A stretch of DNA of 7,684 nucleotides, from NCBI GenBank assembly GCA_947169835.1, contig CAMVRH010000036.1:1-7684 (forward strand). Reading direction: 5' to 3'. Each line of letters starts with the position of its first letter. Within the stretch, counting starts at the first letter, position 1. The position numbers and the translations under genes were made by a program. Below, one piece after another: positions 1 through 5,310 of the stretch. The notes below the pieces were generated by a model that worked only from the letters and a program-made list of their open reading frames with translations, had not been told where the DNA came from and ran no database searches. This DNA is from an uncultured Lachnospira sp. GTDB lineage: Bacteria > Bacillota > Clostridia > Lachnospirales > Lachnospiraceae.

Positions 1-1359
1 ATCGACAAAATTGAAAGACAATATGTCACTTTAGGCTGTGGCGTATTGACACTTGTTTTGTTTTTCTTTTTCCCAAAAGTACTAGGCTTGAAAGCGGTGA
101 GTGAAGTGATAAACTTCAAAGCGATTGCTCAGCCACACTTTTGGTATGTAACAAAACATGTTTCGGAGGAGTCAGCCGGTATTAACTGGGCGACTATTAT
201 CTTTATTGCAGGAATGATGATAATGGTAGAGGGAATGGCGCACTCTGGTTTCTTTAGATGGCTTTGTCTAAAGTTAGCTAAGTTAGTGCATTACAAACCT
301 ATTCCTTTGTTTGTGGCGTTTATGATAATGTCATCTATTCTTGCTATGTTTATCGACAGTATCACAGTTATTCTTTTCTTAGCTGCGGTCACAGTAGAAC
401 TAGCAAGACTTTTAAAGATAGATCCAGTACCTATGATTCTCTCAGAAATATTCTGTGCGAACCTAGGTGGTAGTGCGACTATGTGTGGTGATCCACCAAA
501 TATTATTATTGGAACATCTATGCATTACTCATTCTTTGACTTTATTACAAACACAGGACTGATCGCGTTAATTAGTTTGGTGTTAATCATTTTCTATTTC
601 TTCTGGATTTTCAGAAAGAAGCTAATAGAAGAAGAACATATGACTATAGATACATCAACTATTCCTGATCCAAGTGAAGCGATAGTAAACAAGAGAGATT
701 TTGTTTTTAGCTCAATCATTTTTGGCTTGGCAGTAGTTTTACTTATAACACATTCAATGACAGGACTTACAGTGGCAACTATCGGTATTGGAATTGCAAT
801 ACTAACACTTATTGTTGCAGGTAAGAATGCACTTACTATTTTGAAGAAGGTTGATTATAAAACATTACTATTCTTCATTGGTTTGTTTATAGTAGTAGGT
901 GGTCTTGAAAAGACAAAAGTACTTGAGGTTATGGCTAATGGTATTGGTCATATCAGTGGCGGAAATCCATATATTGTAATTACAATTGTTCTTTGGTTGT
1001 CTGCTATAGCAAGTGCCTTTGTAGACAACATTCCATTTGCAGCAACTATGGTTCCAGTAATCATTGGACTAGCAAGCGGAGTGCATGCACCAACAGCCGT
1101 TCAAAAAGATTATCGACATGTTTTGGCGTGGACGCTTTCAATGGGTACTGACGTAGGTGGCAGTGCTACACCAATCGGTGCTAGTGCAAACGTAGTTGGT
1201 ACTTCAGTGGCAGCTAAACACGGTTACATGATAGGCTGGGGCAAATACTGTAAGAGTGCAGTTCCTGCCACAGTAATTGTAATATTAGTTTCAATGGGTG
1301 TAATCTTTATCAGATATAATCGCGAGATTACGGAAGTTATTAACAGCATAGCTAAGTAG
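1..1359 (+). CDS. ArsB/NhaD/SLC13-type ion permease, 5' partial
   Basis: This is an integral membrane transporter of the ion transporter (ArsB/NhaD/SLC13, CitMHS-like) superfamily, probably moving an anion or cation across the cytoplasmic membrane. The substrate cannot be told from sequence. The reading frame is open from base 1, so the gene starts upstream; an internal TTG at 46 is not a credible start because homologous sequence (IDKIERQYVTLG) precedes it. About 452 residues are visible, and by family comparison roughly the first membrane helix is missing. The two family signature loops, related as inverted-repeat halves, are present: GGSATMCGDPPNIIIGT at nt 466-516 and GGSATPIGASANVVG at nt 1156-1200. 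The conserved FVDNIPFAATMVPVI segment begins near nt 1018. Many hydrophobic helices alternate with a charged central loop (nt about 610-700). A kinase-like gene follows after 14 bases, so the two are probably co-transcribed. Family is confident; NhaD-like versus ArsB-like versus carboxylate transporter is open. Confidence 0.88.
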   Translation: MDKIERQYVTLGCGVLTLVLFFFFPKVLGLKAVSEVINFKAIAQPHFWYVTKHVSEESAGINWATIIFIAGMMIMVEGMAHSGFFRWLCLKLAKLVHYKPIPLFVAFMIMSSILAMFIDSITVILFLAAVTVELARLLKIDPVPMILSEIFCANLGGSATMCGDPPNIIIGTSMHYSFFDFITNTGLIALISLVLIIFYFFWIFRKKLIEEEHMTIDTSTIPDPSEAIVNKRDFVFSSIIFGLAVVLLITHSMTGLTVATIGIGIAILTLIVAGKNALTILKKVDYKTLLFFIGLFIVVGGLEKTKVLEVMANGIGHISGGNPYIVITIVLWLSAIASAFVDNIPFAATMVPVIIGLASGVHAPTAVQKDYRHVLAWTLSMGTDVGGSATPIGASANVVGTSVAAKHGYMIGWGKYCKSAVPATVIVILVSMGVIFIRYNREITEVINSIAK

Positions 1360-1361
1360 AC

Positions 1362-1369
1362 GGAGGAAG
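1362..1369 (+). promoter_or_regulatory. Ribosome binding site of the kinase-like gene
   Basis: An ACGGAGGA stretch lies about 5 bases before the ATG at 1374. It supports this start and falls in the 14-base gap after the permease stop, consistent with one transcript. Confidence 0.75.
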
Positions 1370-1373
1370 AGAT

Positions 1374-1967
1374 ATGGCAAAACAAGTAATCGTAACAATA
1401 GGAAGAGAGTTTGGAAGTGGCGGTCATGAGATTGCAAGAAAGATTGCGGCTAAACTCGACATAAAACTATATGACAAAAACATCTTAGATGAAATTGCAG
1501 AGCAGAAGAATATGGAGTCTGGCGAAGTACGTAAGCTAGATGAAAAACCAAGAGGATGGTTTGGTTCAAGACGTGTGCGTGGCCATACAAACTCACTCCA
1601 AGATCATATTGCCCAGATGCAGTTTGACTACATTAAAGAAAAGTCAGAAGAGGGTGAGTCCTTTGTTGTAGTCGGAAGATGCGCAGAGCACGTGTTGAAA
1701 GACCATAACAGTGTAATCTCTATCTTTGTCTTGGCTGATGAAGATGTGAAAATAGAAAGACTTAAGAGAACAGACGGAATGGATGAAAAAGAAGCAGTTC
1801 GCGAGATGTTTAGACGCGATGCCATAAGAAAGGCATATCACAACAGTCATACAGTTTCTAAATGGCGTCATCCAGAAACATATGACCTTTGCATAAACAG
1901 TAGTAGACTTGGAATCGATGGTACAGTTGATGCGCTGATTGGTTATATTAACAGAAGAATTGAATAG
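1374..1967 (+). CDS. Cytidylate kinase-like family protein
   Basis: This is a 197-residue soluble P-loop protein of the cytidylate kinase-like family (Cytidylate_kin2 type), presumed to be a nucleoside monophosphate-type kinase in the cytoplasm. The actual substrate of this family is poorly established. The N-terminal ITIGREFGSGGHEIA-like P-loop (residues about 9-21, sequence IGREFGSGGHEIA) followed by LDIKLYDKNILDE is characteristic. Other family marks are FVVVGRCAEHVL (97-108), an arginine-rich lid region (KRTD..., FRRDAIRKAYH, 131-156), and the C-terminal YDLCINSSRLG (170-180). Length matches the family. It differs from canonical Cmk, which is about 220 residues with a GPSGSGKST loop, so the symbol cmk is not used. 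It follows the permease closely and is followed by a strong terminator, so it is the last gene of that unit. The link between the permease and a small kinase is suggestive but unexplained. Confidence 0.88.
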   Translation: MAKQVIVTIGREFGSGGHEIARKIAAKLDIKLYDKNILDEIAEQKNMESGEVRKLDEKPRGWFGSRRVRGHTNSLQDHIAQMQFDYIKEKSEEGESFVVVGRCAEHVLKDHNSVISIFVLADEDVKIERLKRTDGMDEKEAVREMFRRDAIRKAYHNSHTVSKWRHPETYDLCINSSRLGIDGTVDALIGYINRRIE

Positions 1968-1983
1968 ATGGATTAATAAATAT

Positions 1984-2018
1984 AGGCTCCTAAGTGATCG
2001 TTCACTTGGGAGCTTTTT
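1984..2018 (+). terminator. Intrinsic terminator after the kinase-like gene
   Basis: The arms GCTCCTAAGTGA (1986-1997) and TCACTTGGGAGC (2002-2013) pair over 12 bp around a TCGT loop, with one G-U wobble (T1991 with G2008), and a run of five T follows (2014-2018). The wobble is a G-U only in + strand RNA, which supports termination of the upstream permease/kinase unit. Confidence 0.92.
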
Positions 2019-2019
2019 G

Positions 2020-2048
2020 TTGACAATATAGAAAGATTTGTTTATTAT
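2020..2048 (+). promoter_or_regulatory. Promoter of the GntR-ABC operon
   Basis: A perfect -35 box TTGACA (2020-2025), a 17-base spacer and a -10 box TATTAT (2043-2048, five of six matches to TATAAT) form a strong housekeeping sigma promoter. Transcription would start near 2055. It starts two bases after the T-run of the preceding terminator, so the ABC operon is insulated from the upstream genes. Confidence 0.85.
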
Positions 2049-2079
2049 TAAATTGTACTAATACAAATAGTACAATTTA
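2049..2079. promoter_or_regulatory. Inverted-repeat operator, probably for the YtrA-type repressor
   Basis: TAAATTGTACTA (2049-2060) and TAGTACAATTTA (2068-2079) are perfect 12-base inverted repeats separated by 7 bases. The site begins right after the -10 box and covers the expected transcription start, so a bound dimer would block initiation. The adjacent downstream gene encodes a GntR/YtrA regulator, a family that commonly autoregulates through such palindromes. Binding by this protein is inferred. A hairpin in the leader RNA is a less likely alternative reading, since no T-run follows directly and the ribosome site starts a few bases later. Confidence 0.75.
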
Positions 2080-2095
2080 TTTTTGGAGAGAAAAA

Positions 2096-2464
2096 ATGAT
2101 TACAATTAATTTTCAATCTAGGACTCCAATATATCAACAAATATATGACGATATTGTTAGGTTGATAGCACTAGGGGTTTTAAAAGCAGATACTAAATTA
2201 CCTACGGTCAGGTCTTTGGCGGTGGAAACTGGTATTAATCCGAATACTGTCTCAAAAGCGTACAAAATGCTTGAGATGGATGGTATTACATATTCTGTAG
2301 TAGGAAAAGGGAGCTTTGTATCAGACAAACTCTCTCAATCTGATGCCATAAAAACTAGAGAAGAGGAAAAAACCAAAAAGAGAATTAGTGAAGCATATAA
2401 AAATGGACTTAGTAAAAATGAAATAATAGACATTGTAAATGAAGTGGTGAAGGAGGGTAAATAG
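2096..2464 (+). CDS. GntR-family (YtrA subfamily) transcriptional repressor
   Basis: This is a 122-residue DNA-binding regulator, the short YtrA type of GntR protein that lacks a large effector-binding domain. Residues about 10-77 form the winged helix-turn-helix, with the typical RTPIYQQIYDDI start, the recognition region LPTVRSLAVETGINPNTVSKAYKML (35-59), and the wing VVGKGSFV (68-75). Residues about 78-122 are charged and helical, as expected for the small dimerisation tail. The ATG at 2096 has a GGAGAG ribosome site about 6 bases upstream. The ATPase start codon directly follows this gene's stop, so the genes are translationally adjacent. YtrA-type repressors control their own ABC transporter operon, often induced by cell-envelope-active compounds. 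That inducer class is family knowledge and is not shown here. The likely operator is the palindrome at 2049-2079. Confidence 0.93.
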   Translation: MITINFQSRTPIYQQIYDDIVRLIALGVLKADTKLPTVRSLAVETGINPNTVSKAYKMLEMDGITYSVVGKGSFVSDKLSQSDAIKTREEEKTKKRISEAYKNGLSKNEIIDIVNEVVKEGK

Positions 2465-3349
2465 ATGATTAAATTGATAGGAGTCACTAAAGAGTTTGAC
2501 GATATCAAAGCTTTAAACAATATTAATTTAGAAATAAAAGATGGAAGCATTTGTGCACTGGCTGGAAGTAATGGAAGTGGAAAGAGTACAATGCTTAGAT
2601 GTCTTGCGGGCGTCTATAGATGTGAAGAAGGTCAGATTCTAATAGATGGTGAAGAAGTATATGATAATCCGAAGATAAAAGAGATTTGCTATTTTATTCC
2701 AGACTTTCCATTTTATTATTATGACAGTACGCTTGATAGCACAAGAAAGTTAATGAAGGGTATGTACGAAAACTGGAGTGATGAAACTTATGAGCATTTA
2801 ATTGAGATAACAAGTCTTCCTAGAGATAAGAAGATAATCAACATGAGTAAAGGTATGCAACGTCAAGCTTCGCTCATTATCGCGTTTTCTACTAAGCCTA
2901 AGTATTTCTTTATGGATGAAATCTTTGACGGTCTGGATCCAGTTGTTAGAAACACTATAAAGAAGATTATGGTCGAGTGTACTGCTGAAAATAACACAAC
3001 ATGTATCGTTGCGAGTCACAATATGAGAGAAGTGGATGATGTTTGTGATGAAGTGATTTTTCTACATAATGGAAAACTTGTTGAAAACCAAGACAAAGAA
3101 CGTCTCAAAGAAAGCCTTAATAAGATTCAAATAGCTTTTTCAAATGTGCCTGATCCAAAGGTATTTGCAGAACTTAACTGTGAAGTTGTAAGTCAGACAG
3201 GTGGCTATTTTGTTTTGATGGCAAAAGGTGATCTGAAAGAAATAGAAGATAAGTTGAAAGAGTTGAATCCAGATTATATAGAAACCATCGGTACTTCCTT
3301 AGAGGAAGTCTTCATCAACAAAATGGAGGAGGCTGGCTATGGCAAATAA
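2465..3349 (+). CDS. ABC transporter ATP-binding protein (YtrB-like)
   Basis: This is the 294-residue cytoplasmic ATPase that powers the membrane protein encoded next. Visible motifs in order are an aromatic A-loop residue near F11, Walker A GSNGSGKST (34-42), a signature MSKGMQRQ (127-134, the KGM variant usual in this subfamily instead of SGGQ), Walker B YFFMDE (147-152), D-loop GLDP (156-159), and switch histidine H185 in VASHNMREVDD. The Q-loop position appears to hold FIPDFPF (77-83) with Asp rather than Gln. I believe this occurs in related GntR-linked ATPases. Residues about 210-294 form a C-terminal extension ending in the typical TSLEEVFINKM. Its ATG comes immediately after the repressor stop codon, with AGGAGGG about 8 bases upstream inside the repressor's last codons. 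It overlaps the permease by 11 bases. Whether the substrate is exported or the system acts as a sensor or detoxifier is unknown. Confidence 0.95.
   Translation: MIKLIGVTKEFDDIKALNNINLEIKDGSICALAGSNGSGKSTMLRCLAGVYRCEEGQILIDGEEVYDNPKIKEICYFIPDFPFYYYDSTLDSTRKLMKGMYENWSDETYEHLIEITSLPRDKKIINMSKGMQRQASLIIAFSTKPKYFFMDEIFDGLDPVVRNTIKKIMVECTAENNTTCIVASHNMREVDDVCDEVIFLHNGKLVENQDKERLKESLNKIQIAFSNVPDPKVFAELNCEVVSQTGGYFVLMAKGDLKEIEDKLKELNPDYIETIGTSLEEVFINKMEEAGYGK
3325..3332 (+). promoter_or_regulatory. Ribosome binding site of the ABC permease, inside the ATPase gene
   Basis: A GGAGGAGG stretch about 6 bases before the ATG at 3339 lies in the last codons of the ATPase gene. It decides this start and, with the 11-base overlap, implies translational coupling of the two subunits. 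Confidence 0.75.
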
Positions 3350-5189
3350 AACTTCAAAAAGAGAAAGAAAAAAGATGTTTGTGTTGTTCAAACATAGTAT
3401 AAAAAGAAACATGTCTATTAATATTATTTACCTATGCTTTCTTGTGATAGGACTTCCTATATTGCAATTGATTATAAGGTTAAATAAAAAAATGTTTGTA
3501 TATGACGTTGTAGATGAATTTCAAGAGTTCTACGAAGAGATTAGTGTGGGGATTGCTTCATTCTTAATTGTATCTATAGTTTTCATTTTCTCTACAATTA
3601 TTGCTTCAATGACGTTTAGATATTTGCATCAAAAACGCCAAGAAGACTTCATAGAGAGTACTCCTTTGAAGAAGTCACAAATAGTCATGTCAAAGTATTT
3701 AGCAATAATCGTTCAAGTGCTTGTTCCGTTGATATTGGTATTAATATTAGGCGGAGTTTTGACATTTTCATGGTCAGGATTTTTAGGAGTGATGCATGTA
3801 CTTGGATTGATGATTATCATGGTTATAAGCCATATTACAATAATGGCTTTAATGTTCCAGTATACTGGACAAACATTTACAGCTATTGCCATGGTCGTTT
3901 TGTTGAATTGTGCAACACCTATTTTAATTTTCCTATTAATGAGTATGCCAACAGGGATATTACCAGGCTATGTTGATAATTTGCCGCCAATGATTTCAGC
4001 AATCTTTTCGCCTGTCGTTTCTTATGGATTGGCCGTAAGCGGCAAAGGCGAACTTTTCTACATTGTTTATTGGATAATTCTAATAATTGCTGGTATTTTT
4101 CTTTTGAAAAGAGCATCTGCTCGGAGAAAATCTGAGGAAGCAGAGAATAGATACGTAGCAAAAGGTTTAGAAGTAGGTGCTAAAATAGTTGTGATTTGGG
4201 CTGCAGGAATTTTGGGTGGAACGATGTTATCCAGTTTTGCAGAATTGAGCGAAATGTCGAGTAGTTTAATAATTACTAATTTTATTCTCGGTTTATTAGT
4301 GGCTGTTTTTATATCTGGTTTGGTATTAGAAGTAATTATAAATAAGAGTTTAAAGAAATTTAAATCTGTATTAATTATTATGATAGCGCTCGTTGTAGTC
4401 AACATAGGATACTATTTTGCTATTTCGTATGATGTTATCGGTTATGTTAAAAAAGTGCCAAAGATAGAAGATGTAGAAGCTGTCACTGTGAGTATGTTTG
4501 ACACTTTTGATGAGGATGAATACTCAGTTTCATATTCTGATGAAAAGCATAAGAAAGATTTACTAGAAATCCATAATAGAATCATTGAAACTATTGAAGA
4601 TAAATATCCATCTGGTTTTTATAAACTAGATGAATCACTATTAGATGATTTTGATGAGGGTTCTAAATCAGATTCACCCGATGCAGACAAGAACTCTAAA
4701 TCAGGCTCATCTGATGCTGATGATGATTATAACTATAATACACCAGATAAGGAAGAATACCCTGATGAATTTGACGATGAAGAAAGCACTTGGGATAATG
4801 AATATTTTACTTTTACGTATAAATTAAAAGATGGAAGTACATTGAAACGAGAGTACTCTATGCCGAGAAGTTCAATGGGAATGTTTGAACAAGATGTTAA
4901 CTATAAAGTATTAAGAAACACTAATCCGAAAGACTATGAAAGTTATATGGTATATGAAAATGAAGAAAACTATGGAGGAGACCACGGTTATGACAGAAAA
5001 AAGGATTTGAAAGAAATAATAAATGCTCTAAAAGATGACTATAAACAGTATGGTGCAGTTAAATATTCATCAGAGTGTTTCCTTCTTTGTATTTCTACCG
5101 AGGAAGAAGATCTAAAGTTTAATATTCCTCCAAATTACGACCGTGTAATTAATACATTAAAAAAACAAGGGATTGATATCCCTAAATAA
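3339..5189 (+). CDS. ABC transporter permease with a large extracytoplasmic C-terminal domain
   Basis: This is the 616-residue membrane subunit of the GntR-linked ABC transporter. Hydrophobic stretches suggest about nine membrane segments near residues 27-48, 68-92, 118-142, 146-173, 180-203, 238-257, 280-300, 307-333 and 343-364. Basic loops (93-116, 258-276, 336-342) fall on the inside if the Lys/Arg-rich N terminus is cytoplasmic. That arrangement puts residues 365-616 outside. This tail is rich in Asp, Glu, Ser and Tyr, with an acidic low-complexity stretch (about 436-486) and then a probable folded part (487-616, with FTFTYKLKDGSTLKREY). The N-terminal half resembles ABC-2/YtrC-type permeases; the segment ESTPLKKSQIVMSKYLA (106-122) after the second helix is typical. 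I do not recognise the C-terminal domain. There is no second permease gene, so the protein probably works as a homodimer. Family assignment is firm; the transported compound is unknown. Confidence 0.9.
   Translation: MANKTSKRERKKMFVLFKHSIKRNMSINIIYLCFLVIGLPILQLIIRLNKKMFVYDVVDEFQEFYEEISVGIASFLIVSIVFIFSTIIASMTFRYLHQKRQEDFIESTPLKKSQIVMSKYLAIIVQVLVPLILVLILGGVLTFSWSGFLGVMHVLGLMIIMVISHITIMALMFQYTGQTFTAIAMVVLLNCATPILIFLLMSMPTGILPGYVDNLPPMISAIFSPVVSYGLAVSGKGELFYIVYWIILIIAGIFLLKRASARRKSEEAENRYVAKGLEVGAKIVVIWAAGILGGTMLSSFAELSEMSSSLIITNFILGLLVAVFISGLVLEVIINKSLKKFKSVLIIMIALVVVNIGYYFAISYDVIGYVKKVPKIEDVEAVTVSMFDTFDEDEYSVSYSDEKHKKDLLEIHNRIIETIEDKYPSGFYKLDESLLDDFDEGSKSDSPDADKNSKSGSSDADDDYNYNTPDKEEYPDEFDDEESTWDNEYFTFTYKLKDGSTLKREYSMPRSSMGMFEQDVNYKVLRNTNPKDYESYMVYENEENYGGDHGYDRKKDLKEIINALKDDYKQYGAVKYSSECFLLCISTEEEDLKFNIPPNYDRVINTLKKQGIDIPK
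4662..4727 (+). repeat. In-frame 33-base tandem duplication in the permease tail
   Basis: Two adjacent 33-base units (4662-4694 and 4695-4727) encode SKSDSPDADKN (residues 442-452) and SKSGSSDADDD (453-463). Both begin TCTAAATCAG and share most bases. The unit length is a multiple of three, so copy-number change would keep the frame. It lies in the acidic, probably extracytoplasmic linker between the membrane part and the distal domain. Confidence 0.75.
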
Positions 5190-5213
5190 TAACCTTTTCA
5201 ACTCGATTAAACC

Positions 5214-5242
5214 TTGATTTTTCCCTTATTTTAGGCTAGTAT
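5214..5242 (+). promoter_or_regulatory. Probable promoter of pnp
   Basis: A -35 box TTGATT (5214-5219, four of six matches to TTGACA), a 17-base spacer and a -10 box TAGTAT (5237-5242, four of six to TATAAT) lie in the 121-base gap between the permease stop and pnp. The expected transcription start is near 5249, leaving a leader of about 60 bases. I see no convincing intrinsic terminator between the ABC operon and this promoter, so some read-through into pnp is possible. Confidence 0.6.
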
Positions 5243-5256
5243 ATGTAAGGTTACAT
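5243..5256. promoter_or_regulatory. Palindrome at the expected pnp transcription start
   Basis: ATGTAA (5243-5248) and TTACAT (5251-5256) are perfect 6-base inverted repeats around GG. The site begins right after the proposed -10 box, a position typical of operators. No regulator can be named, and the short arms could arise by chance in A/T-rich DNA. Confidence 0.35.
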
Positions 5257-5276
5257 GAAAGTTAAAGAATTAAGAA

Positions 5277-5308
5277 AAGGAGAGGCCAAAAGAGTTGGCC
5301 GGAAGAAG
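5277..5308 (+). promoter_or_regulatory. pnp translation-initiation region with a hairpin between two SD-like sites
   Basis: A strong AAGGAG (5277-5282) lies too far from the ATG at 5311 to act linearly (28 bases between them). Between them GGCCAA (5284-5289) and TTGGCC (5295-5300) form a perfect 6-bp stem with an AAGAG loop. Folding this stem shortens the single-stranded path from AAGGAG to the ATG to about 11 bases. A weaker GGAAGAAG (5301-5308) sits directly after the stem, very close to the start. The hairpin may therefore present the strong site, or act as a protein or RNase target in pnp control. The structure is seen in sequence; the role is inferred. Confidence 0.55.
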
Positions 5309-5310
5309 AA

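Noticed and set aside
46..48. TTG as start of the first permease
   Set aside because: The frame is open to the window edge and the preceding 15 codons resemble family sequence, so the real start lies upstream.
4067..4405. 112-codon open frame on the - strand
   Set aside because: It is a shadow of the permease's hydrophobic helices in low-GC DNA.
5168..5183. AGGGAT-TGAT-ATCCCT hairpin as a terminator of the ABC operon
   Set aside because: It lies inside the last codons of the permease and is followed by AAATAATAACC, with no T-run.
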